Under the pieces are notes generated by a model. It was not told the origin of the DNA. It saw only the letters and a list, made by a program, of their open reading frames with translations, and did not search any database. A stretch of DNA of 64,000 nucleotides, from NCBI RefSeq assembly GCF_000340965.1, contig NZ_ANAY01000016.1, positions 1 through 64,000 of the forward strand, read 5' to 3'. This DNA comes from Nocardiopsis kunsanensis DSM 44524 (GTDB taxonomy: Bacteria > Actinomycetota > Actinomycetes > Streptosporangiales > Streptosporangiaceae). A program made the translations under genes and the position numbers. Position 1 is the first letter of the stretch. Every line of letters starts with the position of its first letter. Positions 44,586-52,370 of this stretch are shown here, piece after piece.

Positions 44586-45799
44586 CCCCATCACCCGGCC
44601 ACCGCGCCCCGCGCACCCTCGCATCCACCGTCGGGGGCCTGGTCCTGACAGCCGTGGCCGCCGCGTGCGGCACCACCGGCGCTCCGGCGGAGGAAGCCGG
44701 CGAAACGAGTCCCGAGTCCACGCCCCACGGTTACGTCGAGGGCGCCGAGGAGGCCGCCGAGCCCCAGCCGCGCCTGGTCCTGGCCGACGAGGACGGGCAA
44801 GTGCAGGTCCTGGATCTGGTCACCGAGGAGACCACCGACCTCGACCCGCTGCCCGATCCGGTGTCCCTGACCGGGGACGGGCGCTTCGCCCACCTGTCCG
44901 ACGGAGAGCAGACCCGTGTGCTCGACACCGGGGCGTGGACCGTCGACCACGGCGACCACAGCCACTACTACCGCGCCCCCGTCGAGGACCTCGGCGAGGT
45001 ACCGGTACCCGGTCCGACCCGAGTCTTCGCGGACACCACCCGTACGGTTCTCTCCGGAGAGGGGGAGACCCTCGTCCTCGACCGCTCCGCTCTGGAGGAC
45101 GGCGAGGTGGAGACCGCCGGGCCCGAGAACACGGCCCCCGGCTCACTTCTGGCCCCGTTCCGCGGATTCCTCGTCCACGTCGGCGAGAACGGCACGGTCG
45201 AGGTCCTGGACGAGGAGGGCGAGCGGGCCGAGGAGTTCGGAAAGACTTGCGAGGCCCCCCAGGACAGCGCCACCACCCGCTCCGGGCTGTTCCTGACCTG
45301 CGATCACGGGGCCCTGGAGGTGACCGAGTCCGAGGAGGGGTTCTCCGCCACCTCGGTTCCCCACCCCGAGGACACCGGCGCCGGCGAACGCGCCGAGACC
45401 CTGCACCACCGTCCGCACGCCTCCACCGTGGCGGCTCCGGCCGGCGACGAAGGCGTGTGGGTCCTGGAGTCCGGCGCCGACGAGTGGAACCGCATCGACC
45501 TGCCCGACACGGTCGCGGCCACCGCGATCGGCGAGGGCGGCCCGGTGCTGGCCCTGACCGGGAACGGCCGTCTGCACGCCCTCGACCCGGAGACCGGCGA
45601 GGAAAGGTCCTCGACCGACCTGCTCGGGACCGTCGACCCCGACCACCCCCCGGTGATCGAGGCCGATGCCGGACGCACCTACGTCAACGACGCCGAGGAG
45701 GGCCTCGTGTACGAGATCGACCACGACGACGACCTGCGGGTGGCCAGAGAACTGGAGACCGGTCCCACCCCGCACTTCATGGTCCGGACGGGGTACTGA
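44582..45799 (+). CDS. AztD-like metallochaperone beta-propeller lipoprotein (first copy)
   Basis: A 405-aa exported lipoprotein. The signal peptide ends in LTAVAAACG (lipobox-like). The body is repetitive beta-propeller sequence (for example GDGRFAHLSDGEQTRVLD, VYEIDHDDDLRVARELETG). It has two His-rich patches suited to zinc: DHGDHSHYYRAP and RAETLHHRPHAS. Its architecture parallels the AztD protein at 46800-47966, and it is coupled to aztB (GTGA) and aztC (TGATG). A periplasmic-type zinc chaperone handing metal to AztC is the natural role, by analogy with Paracoccus AztD. Having two such genes in one locus is unusual. Confidence 0.82.
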   Translation: MTPSPGHRAPRTLASTVGGLVLTAVAAACGTTGAPAEEAGETSPESTPHGYVEGAEEAAEPQPRLVLADEDGQVQVLDLVTEETTDLDPLPDPVSLTGDGRFAHLSDGEQTRVLDTGAWTVDHGDHSHYYRAPVEDLGEVPVPGPTRVFADTTRTVLSGEGETLVLDRSALEDGEVETAGPENTAPGSLLAPFRGFLVHVGENGTVEVLDEEGERAEEFGKTCEAPQDSATTRSGLFLTCDHGALEVTESEEGFSATSVPHPEDTGAGERAETLHHRPHASTVAAPAGDEGVWVLESGADEWNRIDLPDTVAATAIGEGGPVLALTGNGRLHALDPETGEERSSTDLLGTVDPDHPPVIEADAGRTYVNDAEEGLVYEIDHDDDLRVARELETGPTPHFMVRTGY

Positions 45800-46722
45800 T
45801 GCCTACTCCCGCACACCGGCGCTCGTCCGCCGCCGCCCTGGCCCTGGTGTTCGCTCTCTCCGGGTGCACGGCCGACGGGGACGCGCAGGAGCACGTGGTG
45901 GTCACGACCAACATCCTGGGCGATGTCACCGAGAACGTGCTGGGCGGCCGGGCCGAGGTCACGGTGCTGATGCCGCCCGGAGCCGACCCGCACTCCTTCG
46001 AGATCTCCGCGCAGGAGGCGGCCCTGTTGGAGTCGGCCTCCCTCATCGTGCACAACGGCCTGGGACTGGAGGAGGGCGTCGGGCACCACGTCACAGCCGC
46101 TGAAGAAGCCGGGGTGCCCACCCTGGAGGTCGGCGCGCACGTGGATCCGCTCGACTACACCTCCGACGAGGACGAGGGGAGACCCGACCCGCACTTCTGG
46201 ACCGACCCCCAGCGCATGATCACGGCCGTCGACCTCATCGCCGAGGCCGGGGCGGAGGAGATCGACGGCGCCGACAACGCGCGAGCCGAAGCCGAGGGCT
46301 ACCGCGAGCAGGTCGAGGAGCTCGACACCTGGATGGCCGAGCGGTTCGAGACCCTGCCCGAGGAGCGACGGGCCCTGGTGACCAACCACCACGTCTTCGG
46401 TTACCTGGCCGAACGCTACGGGTTCGAGGTGATCGGCGCGGTCGTGCCCAGCGGTACCACGCTGGCCTCCCCCAGCAGCTCCGACCTGGCGGACCTGGCC
46501 GAGGCGGTCGACCGGGCCGGGGTCGAGGCGGTCTTCGTCGATTCCTCCCAGCCCGACCGGCTCGCCCGAGCCATGGCCGAGGAGGCCGGCACCGAGGTCG
46601 AGGTCGTGTCCTTGTTCTCGGAGTCGCTGACCCCGCCCGGCGGAGGCGCCGAGACCTACTCGGAGATGATGCGCGCCAACACCGACGCCATCGTCGACGC
46701 CCTGGCCGAGGACCAAGGCTGA
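45799..46722 (+). CDS. aztC: Zinc ABC transporter substrate-binding lipoprotein
   Basis: A 307-aa cluster A-I binding protein with lipobox ALSGC (Cys23). Zinc ligands are His65 (PPGADPHSFEIS), His132 (RPDPHFWTDPQRM), His197/198 (VTNHHVFGYL) and an Asp in VFVDSSQPDR, the usual three-His-one-acid site. The His-rich loop of ZnuA proteins is reduced to a short acidic segment (YTSDEDEGRPD), as in AztC-type proteins that rely on a chaperone. The ATG at 45799 overlaps the upstream stop. It delivers Zn(II) to AztB/AztA. Confidence 0.93.
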   Translation: MPTPAHRRSSAAALALVFALSGCTADGDAQEHVVVTTNILGDVTENVLGGRAEVTVLMPPGADPHSFEISAQEAALLESASLIVHNGLGLEEGVGHHVTAAEEAGVPTLEVGAHVDPLDYTSDEDEGRPDPHFWTDPQRMITAVDLIAEAGAEEIDGADNARAEAEGYREQVEELDTWMAERFETLPEERRALVTNHHVFGYLAERYGFEVIGAVVPSGTTLASPSSSDLADLAEAVDRAGVEAVFVDSSQPDRLARAMAEEAGTEVEVVSLFSESLTPPGGGAETYSEMMRANTDAIVDALAEDQG

Positions 46723-46737
46723 GCCGGTACCTCACCC

Positions 46738-46788
46738 CCCCCCGCACCATCCCGCACATGATCACCCCCCGCACCATCCCGCACATGA
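46738..46788 (+). repeat. Tandem direct repeat (two copies, period 27 nt) upstream of aztD
   Basis: The 24-nt unit, containing GCACCATCCCGCACATGA behind a C run, occurs at 46738-46761 and 46765-46788. Each copy carries an ATG in the same frame as aztD (27 is divisible by three). The functional start is the third ATG, at 46800, behind GAGGAGAAAC. It may be a slippage duplication. Confidence 0.75.
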
Positions 46789-46799
46789 GGAGAAACACC

Positions 46800-47966
46800 A
46801 TGTTCACCCCACGCCACTCCGGCACGGCCGTCCTGGCCGCGTCGGCGCTGCTGCTGACCGCCTGCGGCGGCGATGGCACCGACGGGGCCACCCAGGCCGA
46901 CGCCGGTGCCGACGTCACCGACCCGGTGGTCACCACCTACGACGGGGGCATCCTCGTCCTGGACGGTTCCACCCTGGAGGTGGAGGCCGACATCGAGCTC
47001 GAGGGGTTCAACCGCTTGAACCCGGCCGGGGACGGCCGGCATCTGCTCGTCTCCACTTCCCAGGGTTTCCAGGTGTTGGACGCGGTCGCCGGGGAACTCA
47101 CCGACACCGTGTTCGAGGCCGAGACACCCGGCCACGTCGTCGTGCACGAGGGCCGGACGGCACTGTTCGACGACGGCACCGGTGAGATCACCGTGTTCGA
47201 CAGCGACGCCGCTGGTGAAGTCACCCCGGACGAGGCCGACACCCACAGCGCCGGCGAACCGCACCACGGGGTCGCGGTGGAACTGTCCTCCGGGCAGATC
47301 CTGCACACCCTCGGCGACGAGGAGGAGGTGAACGGGGTCGTGGTCCTGGGCCCCGACGGCGAGGAGGTCGCCCGCACCGAGGAATGCCCCGGCGTGCACG
47401 GCGAGACCGTTGCGGAGGAGGAGACCGTGGTCATCGGGTGCCAGGACGGCGCCTTGGTCTACGACGGCGACGGCTTCGCCAAGGTCGACAGTGAGGACGA
47501 CTACGGGCGGATCGGCAACCAGGCCGGTTCCGAGCACTCCCCCGTGGTCCTGGGCGACTACAAGGTCGACGAGGACGCGGAACTGGAACGCCCCGAGCGG
47601 ATCGCGCTCATCGACGGCGCGGCCGAGGAGCTGGAGCTGGTCGGCCTCCCGGCCAGTTACACCTTCCGTTCCCTCGGGCGCGGACCCGAGGGCGAAGCCC
47701 TGGTTCTTGGCACCGACGGCACCCTGCACGTGATCGACCCCGAGGAGGGCGAGGTCACCAACGGCGTCGAGCTCATGGACGAGTGGGAGGAACCGCTGGA
47801 GTGGCAGAAGCCCCGCCCTGCGCTGTTCGTCCGGGGTTCCACGGCCTACGTGAGCGATTCCGACGCGAACGAGCTGCACGCGGTCGACCTGGAGTCCCTG
47901 GAGGTCACGGTCACACAGGAGTTGAAGGCGGCGCCGAACGAGCTCAGCGGGGTTTCAGCACACTGA
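46800..47966 (+). CDS. aztD: Zinc metallochaperone
   Basis: A 388-aa exported lipoprotein with lipobox LLLTACG. The body is a seven-bladed-type beta-propeller (for example GILVLDGSTLEVEADIELEGFN, GFQVLDAVAGELTDTVF, GTLHVIDPEEGEV) with His residues positioned for zinc (THSAGEPHHGVAVE, ECPGVHGETV, GSEHSPVVLG). AztD binds zinc and passes it to AztC; this copy matches that family best. The ATG at 46800 has GAGGAGA 8 nt upstream. Last gene of the unit, 77 nt after aztC, with a hairpin after it. Confidence 0.87.
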   Translation: MFTPRHSGTAVLAASALLLTACGGDGTDGATQADAGADVTDPVVTTYDGGILVLDGSTLEVEADIELEGFNRLNPAGDGRHLLVSTSQGFQVLDAVAGELTDTVFEAETPGHVVVHEGRTALFDDGTGEITVFDSDAAGEVTPDEADTHSAGEPHHGVAVELSSGQILHTLGDEEEVNGVVVLGPDGEEVARTEECPGVHGETVAEEETVVIGCQDGALVYDGDGFAKVDSEDDYGRIGNQAGSEHSPVVLGDYKVDEDAELERPERIALIDGAAEELELVGLPASYTFRSLGRGPEGEALVLGTDGTLHVIDPEEGEVTNGVELMDEWEEPLEWQKPRPALFVRGSTAYVSDSDANELHAVDLESLEVTVTQELKAAPNELSGVSAH

Positions 47967-47999
47967 CCTGCGCCCGCGTGCGCTGACCCCCTCCCACCG

Positions 48000-48038
48000 C
48001 CGGCGGCGGACCCGACCTCTCCCCGGGCCCGCCGCCGG
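48000..48038. terminator. Hairpin terminator after the azt unit
   Basis: A stem of about 15 bp with one mismatch (48000-48014 with about 48023-48037) lies between convergent aztD and the Fec-type ATPase gene. Confidence 0.6.
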
Positions 48039-48112
48039 TTCCTTCTCTTCCGGCGGCACTGCTGTCCATGCTGTCCGGTGGCCCCGGCGGAGCGGTGTAC
48101 GAACCCTGGCTC

Positions 48113-48928
48113 TCAGGCGCGCTGGGGGCGGCGGTCGACCGGGACGATCATCGGGGTCTCGGTCTCGGGGTCGGGCACCACCCGCACCGGCAGACCGAAG
48201 ACCTCCTCCACCAGTCCGGCGGTGACGACCTCCGAGGGTGCGCCCTGGGCGACGATCGCGCCGTCCTTCATCACCACCAGGTGGGTGGCGTAGCGGGCGG
48301 CGTGGTTGAGGTCGTGCAGGACAGCCACGAGGGTGTGCCCGCGGTTGTGGTGCAGGTCGGCGCACAGGTCGAGCACGTCCATCTGGTGGGCGATGTCGAG
48401 GTAGGTGGTGGGCTCGTCCAGTAGCAGCAGCGGGGTCTGCTGGGCCAGGACCATCGCCAGCCACACACGCTGGCGCTGCCCGCCGGAGAGTTCGTCGACG
48501 GAACGGTCGGCCAGGTCGGTGACCCCGGTGGCTTCCATGGCGTCGGCGAGCACGGCCTCGTCCTCGGCCGACCACTGCCGCAGGAACCCCTGGTGGGGGT
48601 AGCGGCCGCGGGAGATCAGATCGGCCACGCCGATGCCTTCGGGGGCCACCGAGCTCTGCGGCAACAACCCCAGCCGGCGGGCGACCTCCTTGGCCGGGTA
48701 GGTGTCGATGGCCTTGCCGTCCAGGTGCACCTGCCCGTCCGCGGGTTTCAGGGTGCGGGAGAGGGCGCGCAGCAGGGTGGACTTGCCGCAGGCGTTGGGA
48801 CCGACGATGACGGTGAAGGAGCTGTCGGGGATGGAGACCCCGAGGTCCCGGGAGATGACGCGCTGGTCGTAGGCCAGGGTCAGGCCGTGGCCGTTGAGAC
48901 GGGTGTCGTCGTGGCCGGTAGTGCTCAT
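48113..48928 (-). CDS. Ferric-siderophore ABC transporter ATPase (FecE/FepC type)
   Basis: A 271-aa ABC ATPase with Walker A VGPNACGKSTLLRAL, signature DELSGGQRQRVWLAM and Walker B LLLLDEPTTYLDIAHQ, the last being typical of siderophore/cobalamin importers. ATG 48928 has GAGGGAC upstream; the longer frame is discarded. It follows the FecD-like permease by 16 nt and is the last gene of the three-gene unit read leftward from the iron-box region at 51.1 kb. Confidence 0.92.
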   Translation of the reverse strand: MSTTGHDDTRLNGHGLTLAYDQRVISRDLGVSIPDSSFTVIVGPNACGKSTLLRALSRTLKPADGQVHLDGKAIDTYPAKEVARRLGLLPQSSVAPEGIGVADLISRGRYPHQGFLRQWSAEDEAVLADAMEATGVTDLADRSVDELSGGQRQRVWLAMVLAQQTPLLLLDEPTTYLDIAHQMDVLDLCADLHHNRGHTLVAVLHDLNHAARYATHLVVMKDGAIVAQGAPSEVVTAGLVEEVFGLPVRVVPDPETETPMIVPVDRRPQRA

Positions 48929-48944
48929 GTGTCCCTCGATGTGC

Positions 48945-50036
48945 TCAGGCACGGCCGCCGCGCCATTCGGTGTACAGAAGCCAGATGAGGTAGGTGCCGC
49001 CGATGACGGCTGTGACCACTCCCACGGGGAGCTGCGTGGGCGCCAGGGCCCGCATGGCCACCAGGTCGGCGACCACGAGCAGTGTCGCACCCATGGCGGC
49101 CGCGCCCGCCAGGGTGGTCCCGCCCGAACGGGTCAGTCGGCGCGCCAGTTGGGGTGCGGCCAGGGCGACGAAACCGATGGGGCCTGCCACGGCGATGGCG
49201 GCGCCGGTCAGGGCGCTGGCCGTGGCGAAGGCGATGATCTGGGTTCCGCGGGTGTCCACGCCCAGGCCGCGTGCGGTGTCCTCGCCCAGTTCCATGAAGC
49301 GCAGGCGCCGGCCGAGGGCGAACAGTACCCCGCCCAGCAGGACGAACGCGGCCCACACGGCCACGACCTCGGCCCAGCCGCGGCCGTTGAGGCTGCCGAT
49401 CATCCAGATCTGGGCGCCCAGGGCGTCGGTGAGTTCGGCGCGGGTCATGAGGTAGTCGCGTACCGAGGAGAGCATGGCGCTGATGCCGATACCGACCAGG
49501 ACGAGCCGGTAGCCCTGCACCCCGTTCTTCATGGCGAGCAGGTAGACGGCGGCTGCGGTGGCCAGGCCGCCGACGACCGCGCCCAGGGAGATCCCGAGGC
49601 GGCCGGCCCCGAAGACGAGGATGACGGCGACGGCGCCGGAGGCGGCGCCGGAGGTGAAACCGATGATGTCGGGGCTGCCCAGGGCGTTGCGCGAGAGGCT
49701 CTGGAAGACAGCTCCGGCCACGCCCAACGCGGCCCCCACGCCGACCGCTGTCAGGGCGCGGGGCAGGCGGGTGCCTTGGACGAAGAACACGTCGAGGTGC
49801 TCGCCGTACCCCAGGATCGCTCCGGGTACGGCTGCCAGGGGCACTTCGTAGTCGCCGACCGAGACCGACACCGCCAGGGTGAGGACACCGGTCAGTGCGA
49901 GTACGAGACAGACCACGAGGGTGCGGGGCCGGGCCAGGAAGGACAGGCGCCCCTGCAGCGGCCGTACGGGAACCGTGCCGCGCGGGGTCCGGCGGGGCCG
50001 GTCGGAGCCGCGCCGCGGGGTCAGGGTCTTGTTCAC
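48945..50036 (-). CDS. Ferric-siderophore ABC transporter permease (FecD type)
   Basis: A 363-aa polytopic permease of the FecCD family with about nine to ten hydrophobic helices. The family motifs GAVFQSLSRNALGSPDIIGFTSGAA and GPIGFVALAAPQLARRL (the loop contacting the ATPase) are present. The GTG at 50036 overlaps the stop of the upstream permease by GTGA. The N-terminal 40 residues are basic and cytoplasmic. It forms the channel with the other permease. Confidence 0.92.
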   Translation of the reverse strand: MNKTLTPRRGSDRPRRTPRGTVPVRPLQGRLSFLARPRTLVVCLVLALTGVLTLAVSVSVGDYEVPLAAVPGAILGYGEHLDVFFVQGTRLPRALTAVGVGAALGVAGAVFQSLSRNALGSPDIIGFTSGAASGAVAVILVFGAGRLGISLGAVVGGLATAAAVYLLAMKNGVQGYRLVLVGIGISAMLSSVRDYLMTRAELTDALGAQIWMIGSLNGRGWAEVVAVWAAFVLLGGVLFALGRRLRFMELGEDTARGLGVDTRGTQIIAFATASALTGAAIAVAGPIGFVALAAPQLARRLTRSGGTTLAGAAAMGATLLVVADLVAMRALAPTQLPVGVVTAVIGGTYLIWLLYTEWRGGRA

Positions 50037-51067
50037 AGCTGGGCCATCCTTCTGCTGCGGACCAGGGCGATGAACACGGGGGCACCGACGATCGCGGTGA
50101 TGATGCCGACCTCGAGTTCCGCGCCGGGAACGACGAGGCGGCCGATGATGTCGGAGGCGCTCAGCAGGATCGCCCCGAGCACGGCCGAGTAGGGCAGGAG
50201 CCAGCGCTGGTCGGGCCCGGTGACGACACGTGCCATGTGCGGGATGACCAGGCCCACGAACCAGATCGGTCCGGCTGCGGCGGTGGCGGCGCCGCACAGC
50301 AGGATGATGCCGAGCGCGGTCAGGGCGCGCACGAGGGGGATACGCGCGCCGAGGGAGGCGGCGAGTTCGTCCCCGAGGGCGACGGCGTTGAGGGAGGGGC
50401 CCAGGCAGAGTGCGAGGGCGACACCGGCGGCGAGGAAGGGCGCGACCTGCCAGAAGAGGTCGATGTCGCGTCCGACGAGGGAGCCGACCTGCCAGAAACG
50501 GATCCGGTCGAAGGCGAAGTCGTTGAGGACGACGATCCCGTGCACGAGCCCTTGGAGGACGGCGGCCAGGGCGGTACCGGCCAGGGCCAGGCGTACCGGG
50601 GTGGCGGCGGAGCGGCCGCGGGAACCGAGGGCGTGGACGGCGACGGCGGCCAGGGCGGCGCCGAGGAGGGCGGGCCAGACCAGGGCGGTACCGCTGAGGC
50701 CGAGGAGGACGCTGGAGAGGACCACGGCTGCGGCTGCTCCGGAGTTGATCCCGAGGATGCCGGGTTCGGCGAGCGGGTTGCGGGTCAGGGCCTGCATGAG
50801 GGCGCCGGCGAGACCGAGGGCGGCTCCGACGAAGACGCCGAGGACCGTGCGGGGCACGCGCAGGCTGCGGACGACGTCGTGGTTGTAGCCGCCGTCGTAG
50901 TGGGCGAGGGCGTTCCAGACTTCACCCGGGGCGATGGCCTTGGAGCCCACGGAGATGCTCAGGAGTACGCATGCGGCGAGGGCGCCGGTGGCGATGAGCA
51001 GGCCGGTGGGGCGGGCCAGGCGTCGGGCGCGTGTGGAGGGAGGGAGGGTGGGAGCGCGCAGGGTCAC
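50033..51067 (-). CDS. Ferric-siderophore ABC transporter permease (FecC type)
   Basis: A 344-aa FecCD-family permease, first gene of the leftward unit. The motifs LAGALMQALTRNPLAEPGILGINSGAA and GPIWFVGLVIPHMARVVTGPD are clear. GTG 51067 is chosen (VTLRAPTLPPSTRARRLARP) with GGGGGAC upstream; the track further upstream crosses the iron box. Translationally coupled to the FecD-like gene. Confidence 0.92.
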   Translation of the reverse strand: MTLRAPTLPPSTRARRLARPTGLLIATGALAACVLLSISVGSKAIAPGEVWNALAHYDGGYNHDVVRSLRVPRTVLGVFVGAALGLAGALMQALTRNPLAEPGILGINSGAAAAVVLSSVLLGLSGTALVWPALLGAALAAVAVHALGSRGRSAATPVRLALAGTALAAVLQGLVHGIVVLNDFAFDRIRFWQVGSLVGRDIDLFWQVAPFLAAGVALALCLGPSLNAVALGDELAASLGARIPLVRALTALGIILLCGAATAAAGPIWFVGLVIPHMARVVTGPDQRWLLPYSAVLGAILLSASDIIGRLVVPGAELEVGIITAIVGAPVFIALVRSRRMAQL

Positions 51068-51098
51068 GTGCGTCCCCCGTTCGTGTTCGCATCGATGG

Positions 51099-51117
51099 AA
51101 GGTGAGGCTTGCCTTAC
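51099..51117 (-). promoter_or_regulatory. Iron box for the Fec-type permease unit
   Basis: AAGGTGAGGCTTGCCTTAC is a good DmdR/IdeR-type 19-bp site, 32 nt upstream of the permease start. Fe(II)-bound repressor would block the leftward unit. Confidence 0.78.
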
Positions 51118-51172
51118 TATGGCTCGAAACGCCATCGTAGGGCACGTCGGATCGAACCTGATATCCGACTTA

Positions 51173-51191
51173 TCAGGCCAGGCTTACCTTA
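51173..51191 (+). promoter_or_regulatory. Iron box for the siderophore-binding protein gene
   Basis: TCAGGCCAGGCTTACCTTA resembles the same consensus, strongest in its right half (AGGCTTACCTTA). It lies 29 nt before the binding-protein start. Together with the site at 51099 it brackets the divergent promoters. Confidence 0.72.
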
Positions 51192-51219
51192 CCAATCCTC
51201 CACGCGAAGGATCCGATCG

Positions 51220-52224
51220 ATGCCGTTGCCTCTCCGAACTCTCCACCCCGTCCCCGTCCTCGGCCTGGGGCTCCTCCTGGCCGCCGGATGCTCCACCGGC
51301 GGTGAGGGGCCCGGCGCCCCCGAAGGCGGGTCCCGCACCGTGGAGGCCGCCAACGGGACGGTGGAGGTCCCCGCAGAACCGGAGAACGTGGCGGTGCTGT
51401 GGCGGCCCACCCTGGCCGCCGCCACCCAGCTCGGCCACGACGTCGTCGCGACCATGGGCACACCGGGTGAGAGCGGGCAGGGGCTGGAACCGTTCCTGCC
51501 GCCCGACGCCGATGGCGACGAGTTCGATGTGGTGACCAACTCCCCCTCCGAGGAGGACATCAACATCGGGGAGCTGGCCAGTGCCGGGCCCGACCTCATC
51601 ATCGGTGTGCAGACCCAGCTCGGTACCCAGGCCGAGATGCTGGAGGACCTGGAACAGATCGCCCCCACCGTGCTCCTGGAGTGGGAGGGCACCGGTTCCT
51701 GGCGCAGCCACCTGGACCAGGTCGCCGAGGTCCTGGACGAACAGGAGCGCGCCGAGGAAGCCGTGAGCGAGTACGAGGAGGCGGTCGCGCGGGCACGGGA
51801 GGAGTTGTCCGAGGCCGGCACCGACCCGGCCGGGACCGAACTGTCACTGGTGCGGTTGCAGAACGAGAGCGAGATCCGCCTGGAGACCCCGTCCTCCTTC
51901 CCCGGCCAGGTGGTGGACGATCTCGGTTTCACCCGCCCCGACGAGCAGGTCGACCCCGAGGGCGGGACCGACTTCGTGCCGCGCAGTTACGAGAACCTCG
52001 GGTCCGCCGATGGCGATGCCGTCTTCGTCCTCACCGGCTCGGGCTACCCGGAGGCGCCCGAGGCCTTCTCCGAGGGGGTCTGGGCCAACCTGTCGGCGGT
52101 ACAGGAAGAACAGGTCTTCCACGGCGACCACGACGTGTGGGGCGCGGCCTCCTACTACGCGGCCCACCACATCGTCGAGGAGGTCACCGCCGCGCTCACC
52201 GGTGAGACCGAACCCGCGGTCTGA
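51220..52224 (+). CDS. Iron-siderophore ABC transporter substrate-binding lipoprotein
   Basis: A 334-aa FecB/FhuD-like (cluster A-II) binding protein. Signal peptide with lipobox LLLAAGC; mature domain begins with the usual RTVEAANGTVEVPAEPENVAVLW segment, then NIGELASAGPDLIIGVQTQ and an interlobe helix. ATG 51220 has GAAGGA upstream. It is divergent from its permeases across two iron boxes. It probably captures a hydroxamate ferri-siderophore, perhaps the des product, but specificity is not visible. Confidence 0.9.
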   Translation: MPLPLRTLHPVPVLGLGLLLAAGCSTGGEGPGAPEGGSRTVEAANGTVEVPAEPENVAVLWRPTLAAATQLGHDVVATMGTPGESGQGLEPFLPPDADGDEFDVVTNSPSEEDINIGELASAGPDLIIGVQTQLGTQAEMLEDLEQIAPTVLLEWEGTGSWRSHLDQVAEVLDEQERAEEAVSEYEEAVARAREELSEAGTDPAGTELSLVRLQNESEIRLETPSSFPGQVVDDLGFTRPDEQVDPEGGTDFVPRSYENLGSADGDAVFVLTGSGYPEAPEAFSEGVWANLSAVQEEQVFHGDHDVWGAASYYAAHHIVEEVTAALTGETEPAV

Positions 52225-52370
52225 GCACGGCCCTGCGCGGCCCAGCCGCTGGATCCGGGCCCGGCTTTGCCCCGGCACCGGCAGCAAGGCCTCCGGGACA
52301 TCTGTCGCCGGACCGGGTAACGCCCCTATGGTCGGGGGGTCTGTGAACCGCCGGAGAACACGGAGACACC

